Positions 27,951 through 37,039 of a stretch of DNA of 64,000 bases are shown piece by piece (position 1 is the stretch's first letter; every line of letters starts with the position of its first letter). The notes under the pieces are model-generated. The model had not been told where the DNA came from, did no database searches, and worked only from the letters and a program-made list of their open reading frames with translations. Location of the stretch: positions 1,117,501-1,181,500 of the forward strand of contig NZ_JACHTG010000004.1 in NCBI RefSeq assembly GCF_014250675.1, in the 5' to 3' direction. Source of the stretch: Cetobacterium sp. 8H (GTDB lineage: Bacteria > Fusobacteriota > Fusobacteriia > Fusobacteriales > Fusobacteriaceae). The translations under genes and the position numbers were made by a program.

Positions 27951-28901
27951 ATGAAAACTTGGGGAATGATAGCAACTTGGAGAATGGCTATAGAGGGTGT
28001 AACGCTAGGTTCAGAAATGTTAAAAAATGGTGAAAAATGTCAAGATGCTTTAGAAAAAGCAGTTATATTTGTAGAGGACTATCCATTTTATAAATCAGTA
28101 GGTTATGGTGGACTTCCAAATGAAGAGTGCGAAGTAGAATTAGATGCAGCATTCATGGATGGAAAAACACTTTCAATAGGAGCCGTAGCTTCAATAAAAG
28201 ATTTTAAAAATCCAATTTCAATAGCAAGAAAATTAAGTGCAGATAGATATAATATATTTTTAGTTGGGGCAGGAGCAGAATCATATGCCCACAAAAATGG
28301 TTTTGTGAGACAGAATATGTTGACTGAAAGAGCTAGAAAAACTTGGGAGTTAAGAGTAAAAGAGATAAGAGAAAAGAATCTGTCACCTTATGATGGGCAT
28401 GATACTGTATGCATGATTGCAATAGATCAAGAAAAAGATATGGCAGTAGCAACATCGACAAGTGGTCTATTCATGAAGAAAAAAGGAAGAGTAGGGGATT
28501 CGCCAGTTTCTGGATCAGGATTTTATGTTGATAACGAGATTGGAGGAGCAGCAGCAACTGGTCTTGGTGAGGATATAATGAAGGGATGTTTATCATATGA
28601 GGTAGTTCAAAGAATGAAGAAAGGTGAAACACCTCAAAAAGCTGCACAAGGAGCAGTGGATGATTTTAGCAAAGAGCTTATAAAAAGAAGAGGAAAAGCG
28701 GGAGAAATCTCAATAGTAGCTTTAAATAATAGGGGAGAGTGGGGAATAGGAACAAATGTAGAATTTACGTTTTGTGCAGCAACACCTACCGAGCAGCCTA
28801 AAGTATATATAGCAACGCCAGTAAATGGAGAAGTGAAGATAGAAATAGCATCTGAAGAGTATATGAGAGCATATAAAGAAAAAATTCAAAGGGGGATATA
28901 A
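27951..28901 (+). CDS. N4-(beta-N-acetylglucosaminyl)-L-asparaginase family Ntn-hydrolase
   Basis: A 316-residue member of the aspartylglucosaminidase family. These enzymes autocleave to expose a threonine and split the bond between a sugar and the side chain of asparagine, giving aspartate and a glycosylamine. Thr152 in GHDTVCMIAID matches the nucleophile; the STSG and GLGEDIMKG motifs match the substrate pocket. No signal peptide is visible, so the enzyme should be cytoplasmic. It is sandwiched between PTS EIIA and EIIC genes with gaps of 1-2 bases, implying that the PTS imports its substrate. Exact substrate unproven. Confidence 0.9.
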   Translation: MKTWGMIATWRMAIEGVTLGSEMLKNGEKCQDALEKAVIFVEDYPFYKSVGYGGLPNEECEVELDAAFMDGKTLSIGAVASIKDFKNPISIARKLSADRYNIFLVGAGAESYAHKNGFVRQNMLTERARKTWELRVKEIREKNLSPYDGHDTVCMIAIDQEKDMAVATSTSGLFMKKKGRVGDSPVSGSGFYVDNEIGGAAATGLGEDIMKGCLSYEVVQRMKKGETPQKAAQGAVDDFSKELIKRRGKAGEISIVALNNRGEWGIGTNVEFTFCAATPTEQPKVYIATPVNGEVKIEIASEEYMRAYKEKIQRGI

Positions 28902-28903
28902 AA

Positions 28904-30229
28904 ATGAGTAAATTAATTGAAATTCTAGAAGAAAAATTAGTACCAGTAGCATCTTGGATAGGTAGTAACAAGCATATCAATGGAATAAGAAGAGCCTTTA
29001 TTTTAATGATGCCTTTACTTATGATAGGTTCTATCTTTTTAATGATAGCAGCTTTTCCATTACCAGCTTACCAAAAATTTATGTTAGAGACTTTTGGTCC
29101 AAATTGGAAATCAGTATTAGATATACCAGTGGATGCAACATTTTCATTGATTGCTGTATATGTAGCTTTTCTAGTAGCTCAGCAATTAGCTAATCAATAT
29201 AAATTAGATAGTGTTGCTGCAGGCTTATTGTCATTAGCATCTTTTTTAATTCTTACTCCTTTAACAAAGGTAGAGGGTGTGGGATCTGTTTTAACATTTA
29301 ACTGGTTAGGAAGCAAGGGAATGTTTGTTGCAATGGTTATAGGTATATTTACAGTAAGCATCTTCAGATTCTTTGTAAACAGAAATATTTTAATTAAAAT
29401 GCCAGATGGGGTTCCACCAGAAGTTATAAAGTCTTTTGAAGCACTAATTCCAGGAACAGTAATTTTATCATTAGCACTACTTTTAAGAATAACTATGATG
29501 AATACAGAATATGGAACGATTCATGATTTTATATATAAAATGTTAGCACTTCCATTAAGAGCTTTAGGAACATCATTTATAGGGTCTTTAATGACTGTAT
29601 TTGCAATCTCTATTCTATGGTCAGTTGGAATAAATAGTGGTTCAATGGTAAACGGATTTGTAAGACCATTTTGGTTAGAAAATCAAATTGACAATATAAA
29701 TGCTTTAAAAGAGGGATTGCCATTACCACACATCATAACAGAGCAATTTTTCGATATGATCTGGATGGGTGGAGCAGGAGCAACATTGTCATTATTGCTA
29801 GCTGTAGGAATTTTTGCAAAAAGTAGACATATAAAAAGTGTAGGAGCAATTGGTGCAGTTCCAGGAATATTCAATATAAATGAGCCAATTTTATTTGGAA
29901 TGCCAATAATATTAAACCCAATAATGTTAATACCTTTCAACGTAGTGCCTTTAGTTATGGTAACAACTCAATATTTAGCAATGTCAATTGGACTGGTTTC
30001 AAAGCCGTTAGGAGTAGCTTTTCCATGGCCAACACCAGCAGTTATAAGTGGTTTTTTAACAGTTGGAGATTTATCAGGAGCAATGATTCAAATTGTTAAT
30101 CTAATTATAGGGGCTATGATATACTTGCCTTTCTTAAGAATAATAGATAAAGCGAGTAAGTATGAAGAGGATAAAGTAGCTGAATTTGAAAAAGAAGAAG
30201 AAGCAAATAAAGAATTAAAAACTATATAG
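28904..30229 (+). CDS. PTS EIIC, lactose/cellobiose family permease
   Basis: A 441-residue membrane permease of the CelB type, with roughly ten hydrophobic spans. Family blocks include an N-terminal LEEKLVPVASWIGSNKHI, GVPPEVIKSFEALIPG, and GIFNINEPILFGMPIILNP with the sugar-binding Glu. The last 35 residues are charged and acidic. Lac-family EIIC proteins usually import beta-linked disaccharides such as cellobiose or chitobiose. Here the neighbouring asparaginase suggests a GlcNAc-asparagine-like ligand, which is inference. Confidence 0.93.
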   Translation: MSKLIEILEEKLVPVASWIGSNKHINGIRRAFILMMPLLMIGSIFLMIAAFPLPAYQKFMLETFGPNWKSVLDIPVDATFSLIAVYVAFLVAQQLANQYKLDSVAAGLLSLASFLILTPLTKVEGVGSVLTFNWLGSKGMFVAMVIGIFTVSIFRFFVNRNILIKMPDGVPPEVIKSFEALIPGTVILSLALLLRITMMNTEYGTIHDFIYKMLALPLRALGTSFIGSLMTVFAISILWSVGINSGSMVNGFVRPFWLENQIDNINALKEGLPLPHIITEQFFDMIWMGGAGATLSLLLAVGIFAKSRHIKSVGAIGAVPGIFNINEPILFGMPIILNPIMLIPFNVVPLVMVTTQYLAMSIGLVSKPLGVAFPWPTPAVISGFLTVGDLSGAMIQIVNLIIGAMIYLPFLRIIDKASKYEEDKVAEFEKEEEANKELKTI

Positions 30230-30238
30230 GAGGAAAAA

Positions 30239-30544
30239 ATGAAAAAAATATTATTGTTATGTTCGGCAGGAATGTCAACGAGTATTATAGTAAAAAAAAT
30301 GCTGGAAGCAGCAGATAAAAAAGGTTTAGAAGTAGAAATAAAAGCTATGGGGTTAGAGATGTTCCAAGAGAATTTAGGAAATTACGATATATTTTTATTA
30401 GGACCACAGGTAAAGTTCAAAAGGGATGAACTTAATAAGATAGCTCAAGAAAAAGGGAAAAGAGTAGAAGTAATAAATCCAATGGATTATGGAATGATGA
30501 AAGGGGACAAAATTTTAGAATTTGCTTTAAATTTAATAGATTAA
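30239..30544 (+). CDS. PTS EIIB, lactose/cellobiose family
   Basis: A 101-residue cytoplasmic phosphocarrier with the phosphorylated Cys8 in LLLCSAGMSTS and the LLGPQVKF strand. It relays phosphate from EIIA (27635) to the incoming sugar on EIIC. A GGAGG site lies 6 bases before the ATG. With EIIA and EIIC the permease set is complete. Confidence 0.95.
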   Translation: MKKILLLCSAGMSTSIIVKKMLEAADKKGLEVEIKAMGLEMFQENLGNYDIFLLGPQVKFKRDELNKIAQEKGKRVEVINPMDYGMMKGDKILEFALNLID

Positions 30545-30563
30545 TCTTATAAGGAGATGCCAA

Positions 30564-31961
30564 TTGAAAGCAATTATAGAAAGTTTTATTGAAAAAGATT
30601 TTAATAAAACTTTAAGTGATATAAAAAAGATACTGCAGATAAAAACTGTAAAAGATCTGCCAACTAAAGATGCACCTTTTGGAGAGGGACTGAAAATAGG
30701 GTTAGAAGAAGTCTTAGAAATAGCAAGAAAATTAGGCTTTAAAACAACAAATTTAGATAACTATATAGGATATGCTGAAATTGGATCAGGGGATGAGTAT
30801 ATAGCTATATTAGGACATATAGATGTTGTTCCAGCCGGAGATGAATCTAAATGGAGAGTTTCACCATTTAGTGGTGAAATAGTGGGGAATGAGATTATAT
30901 CAAGAGGGGCTTTAGATAATAAAGCCCCAATCATTTCAGCTCTTCATGCAATGTATTGTTTAAAAGAGTTAGAACTGACTGGTGGAAAAAAAATTAGAGT
31001 TATTTTTGGTACGAATGAAGAGAGTGGAGATGAGGATATAAAATATTATTTAAAAAAAGAAAATCCTCCAAAGTATGCATTTACTCCAGACGGACGATTC
31101 CCAGTAGTTTTTTCAGAAAAAGGCATCTATACATTCAGATACAGTGAGAATATTGATTTCAAAAATACAAATATTTTAGAATTATCAGGTGGTGAAAAAT
31201 CCAATGTAATACCTGAAAAATGTAGTTGTAAAATTAGATTATCAAATGAAGAAAACTTAATTAAAGAGATTAATGAGTTAGAATTAACAAGCAAGTACAG
31301 ATATAGTTTTAATTTAGAAGAAGATTGTATTGTTTTGACTTGTTTCGGAGTTTCAGCGCATGCAAGCTCACCACAAAAGGGAGTAAATCCAATAATTGGG
31401 ATGTTCACTTTATTAAATAGAGTGTTAAATGAAAATGATTCTTTGAAAAATTTTTCAAAATTTGTATCTAATATGATTGGTGAATACTATGATGGTTCAG
31501 GATTAGAAATAAATAAGAAGAATTTAGAGACAGGGGACTTAACTTTAAGTGTTGGAATAGCTAAATTAAATAAAAATAATGTTGAAATAAAAATAAATAT
31601 CAGATATCCGCAGGGAGTAACTGAGGAATTTTTAAATAAAACATTAGAAAAAAAAGCTGAAGAGAATGGAATAAGGTTTGTAAGAGACAACCATAATCCA
31701 CCTTTATATTTTGATAGAAATAGCACTCTTGTAAAAGCGTTGCAGAAATCATATTTAGATGTGACGGGTAGAGATGAAAAACCAGTAGCACTAGGGGGAG
31801 GGACATATGCAAAATTGATGCCAAACACAGTTGCATTTGGACCTAATTTTGTGGAGTATAAAGGAAATCCTCATGGAGTAAATGAATCTATAGACATTGA
31901 AATGTTAAGACAGGGAATGGTAATATATGCACTGGGAGTTTTAGAACTTCTGAAAAACTAA
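30564..31961 (+). CDS. M20 family dipeptidase, PepV-like
   Basis: A 465-residue zinc dipeptidase. Metal-binding and catalytic blocks are in order: GHIDVVPAGD (His and catalytic Asp), RGALDNKAP, GTNEESGDED (catalytic Glu pair), and a C-terminal GGGTYAKLMPN with a His in NPHGVNESI. Length agrees with PepV, an enzyme that trims dipeptides with a broad N-terminal residue. The start is TTG after AAGGAG. As last gene of the glycosylasparagine operon it could release the sugar-bearing asparagine from short peptides. Confidence 0.9.
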   Translation: MKAIIESFIEKDFNKTLSDIKKILQIKTVKDLPTKDAPFGEGLKIGLEEVLEIARKLGFKTTNLDNYIGYAEIGSGDEYIAILGHIDVVPAGDESKWRVSPFSGEIVGNEIISRGALDNKAPIISALHAMYCLKELELTGGKKIRVIFGTNEESGDEDIKYYLKKENPPKYAFTPDGRFPVVFSEKGIYTFRYSENIDFKNTNILELSGGEKSNVIPEKCSCKIRLSNEENLIKEINELELTSKYRYSFNLEEDCIVLTCFGVSAHASSPQKGVNPIIGMFTLLNRVLNENDSLKNFSKFVSNMIGEYYDGSGLEINKKNLETGDLTLSVGIAKLNKNNVEIKINIRYPQGVTEEFLNKTLEKKAEENGIRFVRDNHNPPLYFDRNSTLVKALQKSYLDVTGRDEKPVALGGGTYAKLMPNTVAFGPNFVEYKGNPHGVNESIDIEMLRQGMVIYALGVLELLKN

Positions 31962-31990
31962 AAGCCAAGGAAATCCTTGGCTTTTTTTTT
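31960..31990 (+). terminator. Terminator of the PTS operon, shared with hflX
   Basis: AAAAGCCAAGG and CCTTGGCTTTT pair around AAAT, ending in nine or more T. It sits between convergent genes and its last bases touch the hflX stop, so it may serve both. Confidence 0.9.
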
Positions 31991-33782
31991 AAAACTCTTG
32001 AACAATAAATTTATTATATCTATTATAAACCTCATCACTGATAGTAGCTATAAATTTAGTTCCGTCAGCTTCGTAAGATTCCTCTTCTATAATAGCATTT
32101 CTATGTAGATAAGCATTTACAGAACTTTCAGAATAAGGAATTAAAAATTCTACTTTTTTCATAGTTCTAGGAAGATGTTCAATAACTTTTTCCATTAAAA
32201 TATCAATATTTACTTCGTTTTTAGCACTGATTTCAACAATTTCCATTCCTGAATAAAGTTCTTTAAGTTTAGAAATTTGCTCTTCAGTCGCTACATCACA
32301 CTTATTAAGAGCAAGAATTGTAGGTTTGTCACCAGCTCCTAACTCAGAAAGAACATTTTCAACAGATTTAATTTGTTCTACCACTGTGTCACTAGAAGCA
32401 TCGACAAGATGAACAAGTAGATCAGAGAAAACTACTTCTTCTAAAGTAGATTTAAAAGCCTCAACAAGATCGTGAGGTAACTTTCTAACGAAACCAACTG
32501 TATCAGTAAGTGCAGCAATTCTTTTATCAGGTAAAACCATAGTTCTTGTAGTTGCATCTAAAGTTGCAAATAACATATTCTCTGCAAAAACAGCTTCTTT
32601 TTTAACAGTATTATCACTTGGATATAGGTCTACAAGAAGATTTCTAAGTGTAGATTTACCAACGTTAGTATATCCAACTAAAGAGACTCTTGGAATTCCA
32701 GAACTTTCTCTTTTAGTTCTTTGAAGGGCTCTAATTTTCTTTATTTTTTCTAATTCTTGTCTTAAAGCATGGATATCATCTTTAATTCTTCTTCTATCTA
32801 TTTCTAGTTTTTTCTCTCCAGGTCCTTTAGTACCAATTCCTCCACCTGTTCTAGACATAATACTACCAAGACCAATAAGTCTTTGGCTTCTATATTTAAG
32901 TTGTGCTAGTTCAACTTGTATTCTTGCCTCTCTAGTTCTTGCTCTTCTAGCAAAAATCTCTAGAATAAGTATTGTTCTATCAATAACTTTACAACCAGTT
33001 ACAGCTTCTAAATTTTTTATTTGAACTCCACTAAGTTCTTCATCAAAAATGATAAGGTTGGCATTTTTAATTTGTCTTAAAATGGCAAGCTCTCTAACTT
33101 TTCCGCTTCCAATATAGAATACATTATCAATTCTTTTAATTCTTTGTAAGATTCTACCAGAAACGTTAACCTCACATGCCTTTGCAAGTTCTTCTAATTC
33201 GTCTAAGCTCTCATCAGAATCTACACCAACAAGAATAGCATATTCACTTTCATCTTCAACAACATCATTTTTTCTTAATTCAGTTTCAATCTCTTGAACT
33301 TTCTCTAGATAATCAACATTTATAGCTTTTTCTAAAGGCAAATTTTCAAGTTCTTCATAAGTAAGTTCTTGATTTTGAACTTTACAATAACCAATATTTA
33401 CACCTGTAATATCAGTCTCTCCAACTCCAACAGCTAAAATAGCGTCAAGCTTTAGTTTCAATAAAGCAGATATATCAATCATAGAAAGTTTTGAATAACC
33501 ACTAGGGTGAGTGTGTATAACCTTCACACCGCTTAATTTTTTATTAGATAAATCTAAAATAGGAAGTTCAACACTATTACTATCACCTATTGCTACTTCA
33601 AGAATTCTTCCTTTACGATCTATAGACACACTAATTTCACGATTTATTAATCTAGTTACATCAGAAATCAAAGCTACTATTTCTGGACTAACAAGTCTAC
33701 CTTTTTCTACGCTCATGTCGTAGATGTTTCCAAGTTCAGCTAAAATGGAGTCTCTAACCCCTTCAACATTACCTTTTATCAT
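31989..33782 (-). CDS. hflX: GTPase HflX with N-terminal JAMM-like extension
   Basis: HflX is a ribosome-associated GTPase that rescues stalled ribosomes. The protein has the GTP-binding-HflX N domain (about residues 185-350) with TGGGIGTKGPGEKKLEIDRR, then the G domain with GYTNVGKST, DTVGF and NKCD. At about 597 residues it is far longer than E. coli HflX (about 426). The extra N-terminal 170 residues contain HTHPSGYSKLSMIDI, whose H-x-H-P-S-G-x4-S-x2-D spacing is that of RadC/JAMM metal sites. ATG at 33782 lies 8 bases after AAGGA; the ATG at 33791 is too close. Confidence 0.95.
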   Translation of the reverse strand: MIKGNVEGVRDSILAELGNIYDMSVEKGRLVSPEIVALISDVTRLINREISVSIDRKGRILEVAIGDSNSVELPILDLSNKKLSGVKVIHTHPSGYSKLSMIDISALLKLKLDAILAVGVGETDITGVNIGYCKVQNQELTYEELENLPLEKAINVDYLEKVQEIETELRKNDVVEDESEYAILVGVDSDESLDELEELAKACEVNVSGRILQRIKRIDNVFYIGSGKVRELAILRQIKNANLIIFDEELSGVQIKNLEAVTGCKVIDRTILILEIFARRARTREARIQVELAQLKYRSQRLIGLGSIMSRTGGGIGTKGPGEKKLEIDRRRIKDDIHALRQELEKIKKIRALQRTKRESSGIPRVSLVGYTNVGKSTLRNLLVDLYPSDNTVKKEAVFAENMLFATLDATTRTMVLPDKRIAALTDTVGFVRKLPHDLVEAFKSTLEEVVFSDLLVHLVDASSDTVVEQIKSVENVLSELGAGDKPTILALNKCDVATEEQISKLKELYSGMEIVEISAKNEVNIDILMEKVIEHLPRTMKKVEFLIPYSESSVNAYLHRNAIIEEESYEADGTKFIATISDEVYNRYNKFIVQEF

Positions 33783-33820
33783 ATTCCACATCCTTAATCT
33801 TTAATTTAGATTTTCTTTTA

Positions 33821-33849
33821 ATTTTACTACATCTAACTAAAAAATACAA
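33821..33849 (-). promoter_or_regulatory. Promoter of hflX
   Basis: Minus-strand TTGTAT (33844-33849), 17-base spacer, TAAAAT (33821-33826). Confidence 0.6.
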
Positions 33850-33876
33850 ACTTAATAACATAACTAAAAAAAATAT

Positions 33877-33905
33877 TTGCATTTGGAAAAAAAATGTAGT
33901 ATTAC
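33877..33905 (+). promoter_or_regulatory. Promoter of the symporter gene
   Basis: TTGCAT (33877-33882), 17-base spacer, TATTAC (33900-33905), about 50 bases before the start codon. Confidence 0.55.
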
Positions 33906-33955
33906 ATAGTATATTGATTATTTTAGAAACAAAATATAATACTGGGAGGAAAAAA

Positions 33956-35152
33956 ATGAAAAAAATTGGTCTTTTACCAAAACTGATTCTGGCGATTTTG
34001 ATTGGTATCGGTATTGGTATGCTAGGTATGGAAATGCCTGTAAGAATTTTAGCAACATTTAATGGAATTTTTGGAAACTTCTTAAAATTCGCAATTCCTT
34101 TAATAATTATTGGATTTGTGGCACCAGGAATAGGAGATTTAGGAACTGGCGCTGGGAAATTATTAGGAATAACAACAGGAATAGCTTATCTATCAACAAT
34201 TTTATCAGGAACATTTACATATTTTGTAAATACTGCCGTATTTAAAATGATATTAAATGCTGGTTCTATGTTAGAAAATGCAGATAATCCTGAGCATGCA
34301 TTATTATCTGGTTATTTAACAATTAATATGCCACCAATAATGGATGTAATGACAGCACTTTTAATGGCATTTATTTTAGGTATTGGTATAGCAATTGTAA
34401 AAGGACATGCTATAAAAGATATTATGGGAGAGTTCCAAACAGTTGTAGAAGGAATTATAAAGAATATAATTATTCCATTTTTACCTCTTCATATAGCAGG
34501 AATTTTTGCAAATATGACTTATGCAGGACAAGTTGTTACAATACTATCTGTGTTCTCTAAGGTTTTTGCTGTGATAATACTTCTTCATATAGCAGTGTTA
34601 CTAATATTATATTCAATAGCAGGAAGTTTATCTGGAGCTAATCCAATAAAATTATTAAAAAATATGATGCCTGCATATTTTACAGCTATTGGTACACAAT
34701 CATCAGCAGCTACAATTCCAGTAACATTAAATCAAACTAAAGAAAACGGAGTAAATACTGGAATAGCAGAATTTGTTGTACCATTATGTGCTACAATTCA
34801 TTTATCAGGAAGTACTATAACTCTTGTAAGTTGTGCTATGGCAATTATGATGTTAAATGGAATGGCAGTAACATTTGGAACAATGTTTGGATTTATATTG
34901 ATGTTAGGAGTTACAATGGTTGCCGCACCAGGAGTTCCAGGTGGAGCTGTAATGGCAGCATTAGGAATTATAGAAACAATGCTAGGATTCCCACCAACAT
35001 TAACTTCTTTAATGATTGCATTATATTTAGCTCAAGATAGTTTTGGTACAGCTTGTAATGTAACAGGTGATGGTGCTATAGCTATAATTGTAAATAAAAT
35101 AGCAGGATTTAAATTAGAAAAAAATCCGAAAGAATTTTTTGATAATATTTAA
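33956..35152 (+). CDS. Dicarboxylate/amino acid:cation symporter
   Basis: A 398-residue member of the SLC1/DAACS family (GltP/DctA/SstT). The serine-rich re-entrant loop GTQSSAATIPVTL and the motif CATIHLSGSTITLV, plus AAPGVPGGAVM and SFGTACNVTGDGA, are the conserved substrate- and cation-binding elements. About eight membrane helices. Glutamate, aspartate, serine or C4-dicarboxylates are all possible substrates. An in-frame extension to 33914 has no start signal; the ATG at 33956 follows GGGAGG. Confidence 0.92.
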   Translation: MKKIGLLPKLILAILIGIGIGMLGMEMPVRILATFNGIFGNFLKFAIPLIIIGFVAPGIGDLGTGAGKLLGITTGIAYLSTILSGTFTYFVNTAVFKMILNAGSMLENADNPEHALLSGYLTINMPPIMDVMTALLMAFILGIGIAIVKGHAIKDIMGEFQTVVEGIIKNIIIPFLPLHIAGIFANMTYAGQVVTILSVFSKVFAVIILLHIAVLLILYSIAGSLSGANPIKLLKNMMPAYFTAIGTQSSAATIPVTLNQTKENGVNTGIAEFVVPLCATIHLSGSTITLVSCAMAIMMLNGMAVTFGTMFGFILMLGVTMVAAPGVPGGAVMAALGIIETMLGFPPTLTSLMIALYLAQDSFGTACNVTGDGAIAIIVNKIAGFKLEKNPKEFFDNI

Positions 35153-35173
35153 TAAAGCTTTAAATAAAGGGGA

Positions 35174-35206
35174 AAGGTGGACTTAAAAGAGTTCACCTTT
35201 TTTTTA
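35174..35206 (+). terminator. Intrinsic terminator of the symporter gene
   Basis: AAAGGTGGACT and AGTTCACCTTT pair with one G-T around TAAAAG, then T8. Confidence 0.85.
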
Positions 35207-35262
35207 ATTAAGACTCTAATGTTAAAATTGTGTAAAAAATAAGTTAAAAAGATGTTTTTTAT

Positions 35263-35291
35263 TTTACATTTCATAGAATACATGATAAAAT
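35263..35291 (+). promoter_or_regulatory. Promoter of the Na/Pi cotransporter gene
   Basis: TTTACA (35263-35268), 17-base spacer, TAAAAT (35286-35291). A second TATAAT nearer the gene has only a weak -35. Confidence 0.5.
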
Positions 35292-35351
35292 CTGAAATGA
35301 TTAAATATTGTACAAAAAACAATTAAAATATAATAAAAAGTAGGAGGAAAA

Positions 35352-36983
35352 ATGTACTTAGATATCCTTTTTAAAGTTCTAGGGGGACTGGGTCTATTCT
35401 TATATGGAATGGAAAACATGTCTAAAGGAATGCAAAAGATGGCGGGAGAAAGGCTAAAGAAAATTCTTGCCATGTTAACAACAAATCGTTTTATGGCGAT
35501 AGTGATGGGAGTTTTTGTTACAGCTTTAGTTCAATCATCATCAGTAAGTACTGTAATGACGATAGGATTCGTTAATGCAAGTCTATTGACATTAAAACAA
35601 GCCCTAGGAGTTATTTTAGGAGCAAACATAGGAACAACAATAACAGGATGGATCCTGGTTCTTAAAATAGGTAAATATGGATTACCAATGGCAGGAGCAG
35701 CAGCAATATCATCAATGTTCTTTACAAGTGAAAAAGCAAGAACAAGAGCAATGACAATAATGGGATTAGGATTAATTTTCTTTGGTTTAGAATTGATGAG
35801 TAATGGTTTAAAGCCATTAAGATCAATGCCTGAATTCGTGGCATTATTCCATGCCTTTTCTGCGGATACATATATAGGAGTATTAAAAGCAGCAGCAGTT
35901 GGAGCACTTTTAACAGCAGTAGTTCAGTCATCATCGGCAACGTTAGGTATAACTATAACACTTGCAGTTCAAGGGTTAATTGATTATCCAACAGCGGTAG
36001 CACTAGTTTTAGGAGAGAATGTAGGAACAACAATAACAGCATTATTAGCATCATTAAATGGAACAGCGAATGCCAAAAGAGCTGCGTATGCACATACAAT
36101 AATAAATATTTTAGGAGTACTATGGGCTACTACAATATTTAGATTCTACTTACAGTTTTTAGAAAATGTAGTGGATCCAGACAATAATATAACTGCGGCA
36201 ATAGCTTCAGCACATACAATATTCAATGTATTAAACGTATGTTTATTTATACCATTTATAGGATACTTAGCAGATTTCTTATGTAAAATAGTTAAGCCTG
36301 ATTCACCAATAGCAAAAGAAAGAGTTACACATTTAGATATCTTAATGGCGGATACTCCTTCAGTAGTGGTAGATCAAACTCATAAAGAAATATTAGCGAT
36401 GGGATCACAAATAAAAAATATATTTATGAGACTAGATAATGTTTTTGCAGGAAGAGATAGAATAGATTCTCAAGTTGGTAAAATTGAGAAAATAGAAGAT
36501 AAATTAGATATTTATCAAAAAGAAATTTCAGATGTAAACTTCCACATATTAAATGGAACTTTAGATAATGCAAATACAGAAGAAACTAGAGAAAATCTAC
36601 AAACTTGTGATGAATATGAAACAGTAAGTGATTATTTATTAAGAATAGCTAAAACTTTAAAGAAAATGGAAGATAATGGAATAGAGTTAAATCAATACAA
36701 GAGAGCAACTTTGAACCAACTTCATACAAATGTAGAAGATCTATTTGATGATATAAATAGAGCTTATGAATTAAGAGATAGAGATATGTTTATATCGGCA
36801 ATAAGAAAATGTAACTATATAAAAGATGAGTATAAGAGAGCTAGAGCAGAACATTTAGAGCATGTTTCTGAAAATGTAATGCCAGCTATGTTAAGTACAG
36901 GATATATGGATATATTAAATAACTACAGAAGAATAAAAGATCATTTATACAATATAGTTGAAGTTTTTGCTAAAATAAACTAA
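35352..36983 (+). CDS. Na+/phosphate cotransporter with PhoU-like domain
   Basis: 543 residues. The first 310 form two inverted Na/Pi cotransporter repeats (PF02690), each with the QSSS motif: ALVQSSSVSTVMTIGF and AVVQSSSATLGITIT. GANIGTT and GENVGTT occur after each. The C-terminal 200 residues are helical and acidic, as in PhoU-like domains that gate this family. Length and layout agree with the NptA/YjbB class. It probably moves phosphate across the inner membrane; direction is not readable. Confidence 0.92.
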   Translation: MYLDILFKVLGGLGLFLYGMENMSKGMQKMAGERLKKILAMLTTNRFMAIVMGVFVTALVQSSSVSTVMTIGFVNASLLTLKQALGVILGANIGTTITGWILVLKIGKYGLPMAGAAAISSMFFTSEKARTRAMTIMGLGLIFFGLELMSNGLKPLRSMPEFVALFHAFSADTYIGVLKAAAVGALLTAVVQSSSATLGITITLAVQGLIDYPTAVALVLGENVGTTITALLASLNGTANAKRAAYAHTIINILGVLWATTIFRFYLQFLENVVDPDNNITAAIASAHTIFNVLNVCLFIPFIGYLADFLCKIVKPDSPIAKERVTHLDILMADTPSVVVDQTHKEILAMGSQIKNIFMRLDNVFAGRDRIDSQVGKIEKIEDKLDIYQKEISDVNFHILNGTLDNANTEETRENLQTCDEYETVSDYLLRIAKTLKKMEDNGIELNQYKRATLNQLHTNVEDLFDDINRAYELRDRDMFISAIRKCNYIKDEYKRARAEHLEHVSENVMPAMLSTGYMDILNNYRRIKDHLYNIVEVFAKIN

Positions 36984-36987
36984 TATA

Positions 36988-37011
36988 AAAGAGAGGAGAA
37001 ATCCTCTCTTT
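36988..37011 (+). terminator. Hairpin after the Na/Pi cotransporter gene
   Basis: AAAGAGAGGA and TCCTCTCTTT form a perfect 10-bp stem with a GAAA-type tetraloop. The following T run is short and interrupted, so termination may be partial and read-through into the next gene is likely. Confidence 0.6.
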
Positions 37012-37039
37012 ATTAATTTTTAAGAAAGTAGGGAAAGTT

